Source of the DNA: Microbacterium sp. W4I20
GTDB taxonomy: Bacteria; Actinomycetota; Actinomycetes; Actinomycetales; Microbacteriaceae
DNA length: 64,000 nucleotides
Assembly (NCBI RefSeq): GCF_030816505.1
Contig: NZ_JAUSYB010000002.1
Span: 65,824-129,823, forward strand
Direction: 5' to 3'
Positions 7,062 to 15,561 of this stretch are shown piece by piece. The notes under the pieces were generated by a model. The model was not told the origin of the DNA. It saw only the letters and a program-made list of their open reading frames with translations, and ran no database searches. A program made the translations under genes and the position numbers. How positions within the stretch are numbered: position 1 is the first letter of the stretch; each line of letters opens with the position of its first letter.

Positions 7062-7958
7062 GTGAAGCTAGGAGAGATGCGGCCTATCGGCCCTCGTGAG
7101 TTGGCCGAGCATGGCATTCACTATCTTGCGGGTAGCGCCGCGCTGTCAGTTCGGGAGCGGACGCCCGGCAACATAATCCTGCTGGCAATGCGCGGCACTT
7201 CGACCGAGTTCAGGATCGACACCACCACGGCCAGGCCTGACCACGCGGTCTTCGCCTTCGTGGAGGCCGAGGCACTGTGGTCGCGGAACCAGGACGAACC
7301 GTGGCTGCAGATCGAGAGCGGCCTGGTGATCGCTGCGCCGGGAATGGTCCGCACCGTGCGCTGCCAGGGCTCCTGGCGAGCTGCCATCGCGTTCGTGCCG
7401 CGCGAAGCGATGGCGATGTTCGTGCCCGCCCTGCCGGCCGACGCGCAGATCTTCCCCGACCGGCGCCTTCTCGACCGAGCCATGCAGAACTTCATCCAAG
7501 GACTGCTGAGCGCGGACGAACGCGCAACCGCCATCGAACGGTACGCCGTCGAGCAGCTCATCGTGGAGATGAGTGGCGCGATCCTCCTCGACCGCGCGGG
7601 GGCGACACTGGGCCACGGCTCCCCACGTGCCGTACTCCGAGACAAGGCAATGGCAGTGATCGCGCAGCAATGCGGAGACCCCAGCCTGACACCCAATCAA
7701 GTCGCACGAGAGGTGCAGTCGTCCCTGCGCCAACTGCAACTCGTCTTTGCCGAAGCGGAGAACAGCGTTGCCGACGAGATTCGCCGCCAGCGTGCCCGCC
7801 TCGCGCGGACCCTTCTGGTCGACAGCCGCTACGACGTTCTCAGCGTCGAGCAGATCGCGAAGCGCGCGGGGTTCCGGTCACCGATGAGCCTTCGCCGAGC
7901 TATCGCCGAGGCGTACAACACAACGCCCCGCGCACTTCGCAGCCAGCGACGCACCTAG
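7062..7958 (+). CDS. AraC-family transcriptional regulator
   Basis: This 298-residue protein starts at GTG, with AGGAG eight bases upstream. Residues 1-180 form an AraC-binding-like sensory region. Residues ~200-298 contain the two helix-turn-helix motifs: one around LTPNQVAREVQSSLRQLQLVF, and the second in VLSVEQIAKRAGFRSPMSLRRAI with the usual final TPRALR. It is paralogous over its whole length with the protein at 30289-31266, including the shared DRRLLDR motif mid-protein. The twin-hairpin repeat copy B lies directly upstream. The likely target is unknown; the NTF2-like gene follows 104 bp downstream. Confidence 0.88.
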   Translation: MKLGEMRPIGPRELAEHGIHYLAGSAALSVRERTPGNIILLAMRGTSTEFRIDTTTARPDHAVFAFVEAEALWSRNQDEPWLQIESGLVIAAPGMVRTVRCQGSWRAAIAFVPREAMAMFVPALPADAQIFPDRRLLDRAMQNFIQGLLSADERATAIERYAVEQLIVEMSGAILLDRAGATLGHGSPRAVLRDKAMAVIAQQCGDPSLTPNQVAREVQSSLRQLQLVFAEAENSVADEIRRQRARLARTLLVDSRYDVLSVEQIAKRAGFRSPMSLRRAIAEAYNTTPRALRSQRRT

Positions 7959-8062
7959 CCACCCTTCGTATCGCACGCCAAACGTCCCGCCGAGAGGATC
8001 GTCGCCCCGAGCGAATGAACGTGAGGTTGGCTTCGCGGCGTCCGCGGGAACAGGATGAGTGC

Positions 8063-8392
8063 ATGATCGAGACGCCTGCTCCTATCTCCGCCTTCATCGA
8101 TGCCACAAACGCTGGCGACTCAGATGCCTTCGTCGCAGCGTTCACCGAAGACGGATCGCTCAACGACTGGGGGCGCGTCGCCTCAGGGCATGAAGGAATA
8201 CGCCACTGGGACCAGACCGACAACATCGGCAAGCAGTCGCAGTTCGAGCTCATCAACATCGCGGCAGAGTCCGAGCCTGACACCTACCTTGTGCACCTGC
8301 AGGTCAGCGGCAACGGATTCAACGGTGTCAGCCCTTTCCGCTTCACGCTGCGCGACGACCGTATCGAGCGGGTCGTGATCGTCCCCGACTGA
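8063..8392 (+). CDS. NTF2/SnoaL-like protein
   Basis: This 109-residue protein matches the single-domain NTF2-like fold. The N-terminal helix (PISAFIDATNAGDSDAFVAAF) leads to TEDGSLNDWGR, then a G-x-x-x-I-x-x-W helix and four beta strands ending RFTLRDDRIERVVIV. Such proteins bind small ligands or act as isomerase-like enzymes; the substrate cannot be told from sequence. No signal peptide. It follows the AraC gene in the same direction and may be under its control. Confidence 0.8.
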   Translation: MIETPAPISAFIDATNAGDSDAFVAAFTEDGSLNDWGRVASGHEGIRHWDQTDNIGKQSQFELINIAAESEPDTYLVHLQVSGNGFNGVSPFRFTLRDDRIERVVIVPD

Positions 8393-8500
8393 ACCACACC
8401 AGGAAGCAGTCCCTCCTCGGGACGCGACGCAATCCACCTCAGGCCCGACCGGGCGGGCAACGGGCATTGGCGGCTCGCCTCGCGCTCGTACGCTCGCCCC

Positions 8501-8818
8501 ATGAGCGAGACGCGAACCATGGCGCGAACCGAGGTGGTGATCGATGGCGAACCTGTCCTCCTGGCCCAAGATCAAGACGTCGCCGACCTAAACGCGTCAT
8601 CCGCATCGCCCACGCCCGCGGACCGCTCGATCCTCGGCGGCGAGACTTGCAAACCGCCCGGCGTCTGCGAGCTTCCGAAAACGATCGTTTCCGGCAAGAC
8701 TCGCGGACACTGTTACCTGGACATCGACGCGCGCCAGGTGCATATCGTCAGTCTCACCGAACCCATGACTGTCGCAGGCTGGGGGTGTATCCGAAGCGGC
8801 ACGACGAAAGTCGCGTAA
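8501..8818 (+). pseudogene. Chimeric remnant: small-protein N-terminus joined to a repeat and a serine recombinase fragment
   Basis: The 105-codon frame is a patchwork. Residues 1-32 (to QDVADLN) resemble the start of a small Microbacteriaceae protein with a VVIDGEPVLL strand. Residues ~38-60 are encoded by an 87-bp block also found at 37826-37914, including the palindrome at 8675. Residues ~74-92 (DIDARQVHIVSLTEP) match the recombinase at 41245, which has DLDARRVNIVSLTEP. The frame is therefore a junction scar, not one gene. It shows that palindrome, flanking block and recombinase pieces have moved together. Confidence 0.6.
8675..8694. repeat. Dispersed palindrome, copy 3
   Basis: CCGAAAACGATCGTTTCCGG, preceded by a ~70-bp block shared with the copy at 37897 (8605-8674 against 37826-37896). 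Confidence 0.85.
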
Positions 8819-8845
8819 TGCGGAGAAGATCAGAGCGTCTCTCCT

Positions 8846-8941
8846 TGTGGGCGGCTTCCGCCCAGTTCCTTTCTCCGGAACTGTGTTGTTCCAGACCACT
8901 CCCGCGAGGTGATGAGAGGTTCCCGACCCTCTCTTCACCTC
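8846..8941. terminator. Two consecutive hairpins
   Basis: TGGGCGG-CTT-CCGCCCA lies at about 8848-8864. GAGGTGA/TCACCTC with an inner GAGAGGT/ACCCTCTC spans 8906-8941. They fill the gap between the chimeric remnant and the acyltransferase-like gene and could act as a bidirectional terminator. No gene is visible in 8819-9139. Confidence 0.4.
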
Positions 8942-9139
8942 ACACCATTGGCCGCTACTGCATCCACCGAAATGAACCGACATGACGCCTACCGCCCTCG
9001 CGAGCAACTACTCCAACCATGTGGACCCGCTCCTCGTTCGTAGGCCAGCCGAGGACACGCCGCGCCGATGGTCCGCTTCGCCCGCGATGGAGAACAGGCC
9101 GACTCGTCCTGGAGCACCAGTCGCGGGCTTTGGGAACGC

Positions 9140-10330
9140 ATGAGGTCGGCTGCTGCCGCTGAGCCGCGGGGTGCCGACACAGCCCCTGCCGCTCGCATCA
9201 TCGGTTTGGATCTCGCGCGCCTCCTGGCCGTTCTGGGCATGGTCGCTGCCCATATCTTCCTGGGGAACGCTCCCGAGGTCGCGCTGCTCGCCATCACGGG
9301 TTTTCCGGCTGCTCTCTTCGCCGTACTCGGGGGAGTGAGTGCAGTCGTCTCCACCCGTTCACAGGTGCACGAAGGCCGTGTCTTCGCTGCATGCGCTTCA
9401 GTGGTCCTCCGCGGGGGGATCCTCCTCCTGATCGGGACGCTCCTGGGGTTGCTTCCCAACTTCATCGTGATGGTGCTCGCCTACTACGGCGCTGCACTGG
9501 CGATCACCGGATTGCTGCTCTGGTTGCCGACATGGCTACTTGCGCTCGGCGCCACAACCCTCGTCTTCATCTCCCCGTACGCCATCTTGGCGGTCCGTCA
9601 GGCGACCACGTCCGAGCCGATCGCCGTCCCGGTGCTCGACAGTCCTCTGTCGTTCATACAGACGATCGGTTTCACCGGCTTCTACCCAGCAGTCACATGG
9701 CTGACATACATGCTCATCGGAGTGTGCGTCGGACGCTGGCTCCTCAACGCGCCCCTCACCGCAAACCGCACTCTTCGGGGCGCGGCAGTGGGCGCGCTGA
9801 TAGCAGTGGCGGGGAGCGCCAGCGACCTCGCAAGCCGGGGCCTCATGATCGATCAGTTGCGCCGAGAAGGATCGTCGTTTGACGAGGCACAGCACCTGTT
9901 GACAGCGGAAGGCCACGGAACGCCCCTAAGCGGCGGGTGGGTGGCACTACTGAACGCAGCACCACACACCGGCTCGAGTGCAGATATCCTGCGGACCGCA
10001 GGTGTGGGCATCCTTATCCTCACGCTCCTGGTCGCGGCAACGGCCTCAAACAAGCAGCCGCTGCGACAGCCGCTCGACGCCCTGGCGCGCGCAGGCGCCG
10101 CATCCTTGACCATCTACGTCCTCCAGTACGGCAGCGTCCCCATCATGCTCATCGTGACGTCCCTCCTTCTCCAGGACACCGAAGCGGCCCCGGCCATTCA
10201 GGTACTCACGCTGTTCGCGCATGCTGTCCTGATCGCCGCGCTGAGCTGGCTATTGTCGCGCCTGAACCGACGCGGTCCGTTGGAGGCTCTCGTATCCGAC
10301 CTGGTGAAAGCCTTCACGAGCAGAGCCTGA
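9140..10330 (+). CDS. Multi-TM acyltransferase-like membrane protein (heparan-alpha-glucosaminide acetyltransferase / DUF418 type)
   Basis: This ~396-residue protein has about ten hydrophobic segments. It begins with RIIGLDLARLLAVLGMVAAH, the G-x-D-x-x-R-x-x-A-x-x-G-M motif shared by DUF1624/DUF418 membrane proteins. Those families transfer or accommodate acyl groups across the membrane. The C-terminal segment (AGAASLTIYVLQYGSVPIM) matches the usual S-L-x-x-Y-x-x-Q motif of DUF418. The upstream in-frame ATG at 9068 would add 24 residues with no membrane character, so 9140 is preferred. It stands alone in a gene-poor stretch; substrate unknown. Confidence 0.7.
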   Translation: MRSAAAAEPRGADTAPAARIIGLDLARLLAVLGMVAAHIFLGNAPEVALLAITGFPAALFAVLGGVSAVVSTRSQVHEGRVFAACASVVLRGGILLLIGTLLGLLPNFIVMVLAYYGAALAITGLLLWLPTWLLALGATTLVFISPYAILAVRQATTSEPIAVPVLDSPLSFIQTIGFTGFYPAVTWLTYMLIGVCVGRWLLNAPLTANRTLRGAAVGALIAVAGSASDLASRGLMIDQLRREGSSFDEAQHLLTAEGHGTPLSGGWVALLNAAPHTGSSADILRTAGVGILILTLLVAATASNKQPLRQPLDALARAGAASLTIYVLQYGSVPIMLIVTSLLLQDTEAAPAIQVLTLFAHAVLIAALSWLLSRLNRRGPLEALVSDLVKAFTSRA

Positions 10331-10364
10331 CAGGGCGGAACAACGGGTTACACGTACTCACTGA

Positions 10365-10647
10365 CAGGTCTCGTGGAACCCAGGCCGACACCTCGTCGAC
10401 ATCGAAGGTATCCAAGGACGCTGGGGCAGGAAGGTCGCCGCGCTCAACGAAGTGACCGAAGTTCTGAAACGAACCGACTGGTTCAAGAGCCTCACCGAGC
10501 CGATCTGGGTACAGCTTCGGGGCGGAGCATCAGGCACGGGACGCTGAGGAGATTCCTTTAGTCTCTGACCACATCGTCGACCGGAGGGTGAACAAATTGC
10601 GCACCAACGACGCCACCTACCCGTCGCTGATCGCACCTGTGGTTTAG
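10365..10647 (+). pseudogene. Decayed coding fragment without a start codon
   Basis: From 10365 one frame reads through GRHLVDIEGIQGRWGRKVAA and DWFKSLTEPIWVQLRGG with typical codon use, then shifts. A second frame continues QARDAEEIPLVSDHIVDRRV and ends PSLIAPVV at a TAG (10645-10647). No start codon exists in the first frame after its upstream stop. This is the tail of a broken gene with at least one frameshift. I do not recognise the family. The rest of the 10.33-11.2 kb gap holds only repeats. Confidence 0.45.
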
Positions 10648-10703
10648 CCGGAGGGAGGCTGCCGTCCCGTCACGTGAGGGTTCAGGAAGAGAGCCGAACT
10701 GAT

Positions 10704-10748
10704 GGGCCTTCCGCTCCGCAATGTCAAACAAGGCTCGGCGGAAGGCCC
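10704..10748. repeat. Long-stem hairpin repeat, copy 2
   Basis: GGGCCTTCCGC and GCGGAAGGCCC form an 11-bp perfect stem around a 23-base loop. The arm matches copy 1 at 6183. Confidence 0.6.
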
Positions 10749-10891
10749 GAGAGCGGGGTACGAGAGGTCCCCAGTCCGCACCGACGCCACCCTCGGCGAA
10801 GACTACGTTGAGATGCCTACCCTCGGCAATACCGCGCTGGGAGTTTGAGTTCCCAAACGATGCAACGCGTCGCAACTTTGCCAGGTATAGA

Positions 10892-10996
10892 GTGACCATT
10901 AATCGCTTCGAGCGTTCGCGATTATGGGCCGGCGGAGTCCCCAGCGAAGCCGGCTGGTGGTCCCAACGAGCTCCCCAGACCCGGCGGTACCACCCC
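10892..10996 (+). ncRNA. Twin-hairpin repeat, copy C
   Basis: GTGACC in place of TTGACA, then CGATTATGG and two hairpins. Stem 1 is GCCGGC/GCCGGC with loop GGAGTCCCCAGCGAA. Stem 2 keeps GGTGGT/ACCACC with CTCCCCAGAC in the loop. Both arms of stem 1 differ from copy B yet still pair, which supports an RNA structure. Confidence 0.55.
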
Positions 10997-11145
10997 GCGC
11001 TTTCCCGTCCACGACGGAGGCCAGGTCGAGACGGCATCGGCCGCGTTCCGTACGCAGCCAGGTGCACCGCGAAGGGAGCCGGTCTCCACGGCATTCCCAA
11101 CGGCTGAGGTGCTACGTGCTATTCATCGCGAATGCGCTAGGTCCA

Positions 11146-11166
11146 GCCAGAAACGATCGTTCTGGC
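11146..11166. repeat. Dispersed palindrome, copy 4
   Basis: GCCAG-AAACGATCG-TTCTGGC: the outer arms have become CCAG/CTGG together, so pairing is kept although the sequence differs from the consensus. It lies 43 bp past the stop of the GrpB gene. Confidence 0.75.
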
Positions 11167-11208
11167 TGCCGCGCACCCTGCAGCGTGTCGAGACCGGCGT
11201 TGGCCGCG

Positions 11209-11751
11209 TCAGCTGCGAGTGTTCAGTTCGAAGATTAGTTGCTTCTCTTCGGTTGACAGGCTGGAGACGGAGAGCACCTGTTGCAGCACCTCCGACTTTT
11301 CGGCGATATAGGTCGCGATATCCATGTCCGAGTCTTCTGACAGTCCCAGCTTGACTGCACCATATCGCTCGCGGAGATCGGATCGCCGCCGAAGGACATC
11401 ACGCACAGCCAGGTGGTTCCTCAGATGGAGCGTGCCCTCTACGCAGACGTACACGTTGCGCGCGGGTTGCTCATCGGGTGCAGCCACTGCCTCTCTGTCT
11501 GTCACGCCCAGATCGCCTCGGTGCGAATATCCCGCGATTGTGAGCGCGATGAGAGCGTCTGCCATGTGCTCTCGGTTCACGATGATGTCAATATCCAGAA
11601 CGGGTTTGGCAGCGAGGCCGGGCACAGCTGTGGAGCCGACATGTTCGATCGAAACGATTGGAACGGCTTCGAGCGCGCGGTGCAAATCTTGTGCCACGCT
11701 GGAGAAACGCGTGGGCCATTCCTCGGAATACGGAACGACTTTTACAGACAC
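11209..11751 (-). CDS. GrpB / UPF0157 family nucleotidyltransferase-like protein
   Basis: This 180-residue protein has the family signature in order: VVPYSEEWPTRF near the start, then IEHVGSTAVPGLAAKPVLDIDI at ~37-58. The GSTAVPGLxxKPxxDI motif is diagnostic and contains the G-S and D-x-D elements of minimal nucleotidyltransferases. RNVYVCVEGTLHLRNHLAVRDVLR follows at ~98-121. Length and motifs are complete, so it is probably functional; the natural substrate of this family is unknown. It is followed by a dispersed palindrome. Confidence 0.9.
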   Translation of the reverse strand: MSVKVVPYSEEWPTRFSSVAQDLHRALEAVPIVSIEHVGSTAVPGLAAKPVLDIDIIVNREHMADALIALTIAGYSHRGDLGVTDREAVAAPDEQPARNVYVCVEGTLHLRNHLAVRDVLRRRSDLRERYGAVKLGLSEDSDMDIATYIAEKSEVLQQVLSVSSLSTEEKQLIFELNTRS

Positions 11752-11903
11752 CTCAACATGTTCCCATACGTCAACGGAGCTGAGGAGCTATCGCACGGAG
11801 CACTGCCCCACCCAGAACCGCCGGCTTACTGGTGATTGTGGCGAGCGTTTGCGGCGGCCACTCCCAGGCGTAGACCTGGGGTCGAACTCGAGATCCCCTC
11901 GGA

Positions 11904-12713
11904 TCACCGCGACTTGATCTTGCAGAACGCCTGCGCGGCCTTGTACGCCGGATCATCCTCGACGATGGGGGCGGTGTTAATAACCTTCGCCGGCTCATCC
12001 AGACCGCTGTCGACTTGGGCATCCAGTAGGCCCAGCACAGTCCTGAGCCATCTGCCGGACGGCCGTGCTTGGAGAGGAACTGTATGCCGAGCGGCAGCGT
12101 GCCGTCGTCGAGCTGGACGTGCTCTCGAATCTCGCTGGCGATCGCCGTGGTGAGGACACGGTCGTCACCGGTAAGGTCGGCGAGGGTGAGCGGCTTGTCG
12201 GAATCGCCGTTCTTCGTCGGCCAGGGACCCGTGAAGAGGTCGTGGATCGCGGCGATGGTCTCCGTGGCCGAGGCGTCGATCCACCAGCCCTCGGGGTACT
12301 CGAGCGTGTAGAGCGCGCGACCGTCACGGAACGTACGGGGGAGCCACATGGCCTTCATATTGCCGGCCTCGTCCCACTCGGCGACAATCTCGTCCCAGTA
12401 GGCGTCGAGGCTCATACCCATCGCGTCCGCGGCCGGCTGCAGCGCGCGTCGCTCAGTGTCGATGTCGGTGCGGTACGAGGCGAGGAGCTCCATGAACGCC
12501 GTCACGCGGTCCGCGCTGCTGTAGATGGTCCGACCGAGGGTGTCGTAGCGGCCCCAGTTGCTGGGGTCGTCGGTGGTTTCGCGGGGCTTGGGCGCCAGAG
12601 CGCCGTACGACTCGCGGGGCGATCCGGAACGAGGACACCGGACCCGCAACGAGTGCGAGTCCGGTGTTCTGGCAGATGCGCCGGGTGCCCGGCTCAGCCA
12701 CTGAAGCTGTCAT
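11904..12713 (-). pseudogene. RES-domain toxin-like gene with two compensating frameshifts
   Basis: The gene starts at ATG 12713, inside the end of the antitoxin gene (20-base overlap), and reads MTASVAEPGTRRICQNTG to FRIA. A one-base shift in a CCCC run then moves the coding frame to RESYGALAPKPRE and NWGRYDTLGRTIYSSADRVT, which has the RES pattern (R-Y-D, G-x-x-Y, A-F-x-E-L). That frame runs to AYWMPK. A second shift of opposite sign restores the first frame for SGLDEPAKVINTAPIVEDD and a TGA at 11904-11906. RES toxins degrade or modify NAD. Either the toxin is dead or the shifts are sequencing errors. Confidence 0.6.
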
Positions 12714-13089
12714 CGATCAGGGCCTGGGCGGCGTTCCCCACGTCCTTGAGGCGGTCCTCGCGGATCGCCATGATCGGGGTGTCGTAGCCGAGCCAAGGGT
12801 TCGCGCCGATGAACCAGACGCGAGCGACGTGCTCGCCCTCGACTTCGGCGACCTTTTGCCACTGCTCGTACGCGAACACCAGGCGCTTGACCACCTCGGG
12901 GCCCGGCTGCGGCCCGGACTCCTTGGCCCACTTGTAGGAGGCCTTCGTATCCTTCGAGCCCGCGAGCGTGGAGACGAGCGTGCCGCCGAGCGCTGCGTTC
13001 AGGCGACGGGTGATCTCGCGCACATCGAGCTTGACCGCCTTCTTGTGCGCACCGTGCTTCGTGGCCGTTGCGATCGTGTCACCGGTCAT
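12694..13089 (-). CDS. Xre/MbcA/ParS-type antitoxin partner of the RES gene
   Basis: This 131-residue protein starts at 13089, seven bases after GGAGG; an upstream in-frame ATG at 13122 has no ribosome site. Residues ~20-90 form a helical region (LDVREITRRLNAALGGTLVS). The C-terminus has VWFIGANPWLGYDTPIMAI followed by a V-x-x-A-A-x-A-L helix, the conserved toxin-binding end of MbcA/ParS/Xre antitoxins (W-x-x-x-x-N-x-x-L-x-x-x-x-P). It overlaps the RES gene by 20 bases in the usual antitoxin-first order. It is intact although the toxin gene is not. Confidence 0.75.
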   Translation of the reverse strand: MTGDTIATATKHGAHKKAVKLDVREITRRLNAALGGTLVSTLAGSKDTKASYKWAKESGPQPGPEVVKRLVFAYEQWQKVAEVEGEHVARVWFIGANPWLGYDTPIMAIREDRLKDVGNAAQALIDDSFSG

Positions 13090-13212
13090 CAGCGGGCCTC
13101 CTGTTCCTTGACTCGTAGTCACACTCTACTCCGGCGACACTGGGAATGCCATAAACATGCCACTATAAAACCCCTAGTCCGACACCGCGACTTCGATGCC
13201 ACCGCGACGGGT

Positions 13213-13512
13213 TCAGGCGACAGGTTCGAGCAGTATGGGGTCGGTCGGGTCGACCGTGCGAGTCGCCGACCTTGCGGTCGACGATGTGCTCGCGGATCGT
13301 AGAGGCGATGTCGCTTGAGGTGTGCTCGAGCGCTGCCAGGTCTCAGCCTTGCGGTCACCGGTGAGCTTCTCAGGGGCCAACCACGCAACCCAGGTATCGG
13401 GCGCGCGGAACGCGGGCACCCAGTCGTGCACCTCTCCGCTGGCATCACGCGCCTCGCGGGTGATGACGACGACCAGCGCGAAAAGCGCTACGAGCAGCAG
13501 CGATTTCGGCAT
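13213..13512 (-). pseudogene. Membrane-anchored hypothetical protein with two compensating frameshifts
   Basis: From 13512 the frame reads MPKSLLLVALFALVVV, a membrane anchor, then SGEVHDWVPAFRAPDTWVAW and LAPEKLTGDRKAETWQ. Coding character then moves to the next frame (ALEHTSSDIASTIREHIVDR) and returns for DPTDPILLEPVA before the TGA. The true start may lie further upstream, because the same frame is open with PLTAFGFRRV before the Met. Family unknown. Together with the RES gene this makes two neighbouring genes with paired, cancelling shifts. Confidence 0.45.
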
Positions 13513-13639
13513 GACCCGGCGGAATCCGAAGGCAGTGAGCGGTCGACGGATGAGGACAGCGGGGTATGCATCACGCACAGGAAGCGTGTCTGGGTGTGTT
13601 CGATTTGATCTTCGGATCAGGTTGCGCAAGCGTTGGGGG

Positions 13640-14275
13640 GTGGAGACGGGGGGCGCGATCGACGTACCGAACGGGTTGATTCTCGCCCCCTTGGCAGTGG
13701 GCGGCCTGGTCCTAGTGTGGCGGCGACTCACACTCGGGCAAAGGCGGACCCCGATCCGAACACTCAGTGGACTTGCCGGAGTGATCTACGGGCTCGCCCT
13801 GGTGTATTACACCTTCCTGCCCCTCCAGCTCGGTCCGGATCCGTACACCAACCCGTGGTGGATCTGGCTGCAGGGCGTGCCGCTCCAGGACCTCTTCGAT
13901 GATCCCCTCGGCCTGATCCTCAACGTGGCACTGTTCGTGCCGCTGGGCTTTCTCGCGCCGCTTCTCATCCGCGTCTGGAAGTGGTGGGAAGTCGCGCTCA
14001 CCGGGCTCTCAGTGAGTGCAGCCATCGAGATCCTGCAGTTCCTCGGAGACATCACGATCAGCCCGGGCCGAGTCGCCGACATCGATGACCTGATCGCCAA
14101 CCTCGCTGGGACGATACTTGGTCTGCTGCTACTGCGCCTCGTTCTGATCGTTCCCCTGTTCCGCCGGCTCACGGAGGCCGCCGCCTGGCCCCCGCCTGCG
14201 GCCGGCGCGGATCAACCGATTAGGAGCCTCCGCAAACGATCATCTGAAGGTCACTGCAGCGGCGGTGTCGGGTAG
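13640..14275 (+). CDS. VanZ-family membrane protein
   Basis: This ~211-residue protein has four hydrophobic segments. It carries the VanZ features: FVPLGFLAPLL, then an I-E-x-x-Q motif (AAIEILQFLG) and the DIDDLIANLAGTILG motif before the last TM. VanZ-like proteins occur widely in Gram-positives; VanZ itself gives low-level teicoplanin resistance, but most homologs have no known role. The GTG at 13640 is the first start that excludes the low-complexity upstream frame; no clear ribosome site is seen. The ~30-residue tail after the last TM is not typical and may result from a lost stop. Confidence 0.8.
   Translation: METGGAIDVPNGLILAPLAVGGLVLVWRRLTLGQRRTPIRTLSGLAGVIYGLALVYYTFLPLQLGPDPYTNPWWIWLQGVPLQDLFDDPLGLILNVALFVPLGFLAPLLIRVWKWWEVALTGLSVSAAIEILQFLGDITISPGRVADIDDLIANLAGTILGLLLLRLVLIVPLFRRLTEAAAWPPPAAGADQPIRSLRKRSSEGHCSGGVG
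14231..14250. repeat. Half-degenerate palindrome
   Basis: CGCAAACGATCATCTGAAGG keeps the left arm and centre of the dispersed palindrome but not the right arm. It overlaps the 3' end of the VanZ gene and is not counted among the 14 good copies. Confidence 0.35.
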
Positions 14276-14362
14276 TCCGTGGCGTCCGCCAGGTCGGTTC
14301 ATTGCGCGTTGACGGCGGAAGGTGGATCTGCAGCTGGCCATCCTTTCGCCGCTGAAGCGAGG

Positions 14363-14731
14363 TCAACCCAGTACAACGAAGAATCCGAGCACGGCGCTCG
14401 CTGCTGACAGCGCCGCGAACACGACGTTGGGGATGATGGACTCGCCGTGACGGATGTGCAAGATGGCTGCTCCCCCCATGGTGAGGAAGAGGCCCACGGC
14501 CGCCAGCGGAGTCAGGATCGGTGCGATCCCCAGCAACAGGGGGAAGATCAGCCCGATGACGGCCAACAATTCGACAACACCCACGGCCTTCATTGTTCCC
14601 TCGCTCAGGTGCGCGACACCCTTCTGGCCGAGAGCGACGACCTTCTCGCGGCGGAAAATCACCTTCGGGACGCTCGCCCAAGCGAAGTTGAGAACGAGCA
14701 GGATATTGGCGATCCAGAGTGCGATGAGCAT
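14363..14731 (-). CDS. DoxX-like four-TM membrane protein
   Basis: This 122-residue protein has four hydrophobic segments and the DoxX-like N-terminus (MLIALWIANILLVLNFAWAS). The loop VPKVIFRREKVVALGQKGVA precedes a G-V-x-E-L-L-A-V-I-G-L-I-F-P TM2. It is divergent from the HxlR gene at 14832, with a ~100-bp shared promoter region. HxlR regulators often control an adjacent DoxX or oxidoreductase gene, so this is the probable target. The role of small DoxX proteins is not settled; redox or stress functions have been proposed. Confidence 0.75.
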   Translation of the reverse strand: MLIALWIANILLVLNFAWASVPKVIFRREKVVALGQKGVAHLSEGTMKAVGVVELLAVIGLIFPLLLGIAPILTPLAAVGLFLTMGGAAILHIRHGESIIPNVVFAALSAASAVLGFFVVLG

Positions 14732-14831
14732 AGTTCCTCCGATGGTTACTCTTAGTGCGTGACCTCATCATGAGTCACCGCGGAGAACCCTACAAAAGGC
14801 ACACCCGTGTGCCTGGCTGAAAAGGTGCATC

Positions 14832-15254
14832 ATGCGCAACTCAGAAGCTGACGCCGTCATCGGTGATCAGAAACGGGAAGCCTCCTGCTACGAAGCGCAC
14901 CAGAAAGACGCTCCCGCTATCCGGGATGTCCTAGCTCGGATCGGTGACAAGTGGTCGCTTCTGATCATCGTGACGCTGAAAGAGGGCAAGCTGCGCTTTT
15001 CGGAGCTGCACGAACGCATCCCCGGGGTTTCACAACGGATGTTGACTCGCACCCTTCGCCATCTCGAGCGCGATGGCCTCGTCGACCGTCGCGTTCATGC
15101 GCAGGTCCCACCACGAGTCGATTACACCCTCACGGAACGAGGCCGAACCCTCATTGACCCCGCGCTCGCTCTCGCCACGTGGTCGATCGCCCACTTCGAG
15201 GGCATCCAAGCCGCCCGAACTGCTTACGACTCACCAACCGTCGGAGGGGACTGA
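14832..15254 (+). CDS. HxlR-family transcriptional regulator
   Basis: This 140-residue protein has the HxlR winged helix: RDVLARIGDKWSLLIIVTL, then RFSELHERIPGVSQRMLTRTLRHLERDGLVDR and the wing VPPRVDYTLTERG. The Cys at residue 19 (ASCYEA) lies where many HxlR members carry a redox-sensing Cys. A longer than usual N-terminus precedes it. It is divergent from the DoxX-like gene, its likely target. It acts as a DNA-binding dimer in the cytoplasm. Confidence 0.9.
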   Translation: MRNSEADAVIGDQKREASCYEAHQKDAPAIRDVLARIGDKWSLLIIVTLKEGKLRFSELHERIPGVSQRMLTRTLRHLERDGLVDRRVHAQVPPRVDYTLTERGRTLIDPALALATWSIAHFEGIQAARTAYDSPTVGGD

Positions 15255-15433
15255 GGAGAGGAGAGTCCAGCCGTGGGTGGCAATAGCGGCGGGGTCGCAT
15301 AGGCGCGTCGTCGACGGCAGCGGGGGATGCCCCTTAGCCGTGGTGTGTCGAGGGCGAGCCGGCAGTAGCTGGCCGCTCTGAGAGCCAGCGAGGGACTTAA
15401 GCCTCTATCTCGAGATTTGTCGGGGCAGATAGG

Positions 15434-15536
15434 TTGACGGGTAGATCGCATGAAGCCGCGATTCATGGGCCGGTGAAGTCCCCAGCAACACTGGCTGGTG
15501 GTCCCGAGGGTTCCCAGACCTGCCGGGACCACCCCC
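15434..15536 (+). ncRNA. Twin-hairpin repeat, copy D
   Basis: TTGACG at 15434, AGATCGCATGAA, then stem 1 GCCGGTG/CACTGGC (one G-U pair) with loop AAGTCCCCAGCAA. Stem 2 is GGTGGTCCCG/CGGGACCACC with a slightly shortened GTTCCCAGACC loop. It ends 26 bp before the small gene at 15562. No other feature is seen in 15255-15561. Confidence 0.6.
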
Positions 15537-15561
15537 TTCTTCCTCACGAAAGTCGTCCTCA

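Noticed and set aside
10558..11100. Long reverse frame containing LAKLRRVASF, similar to the DUF7882 core
   Set aside because: Only ~12 residues match, the frame crosses two RNA-like hairpin repeats, and the rest has no protein character.
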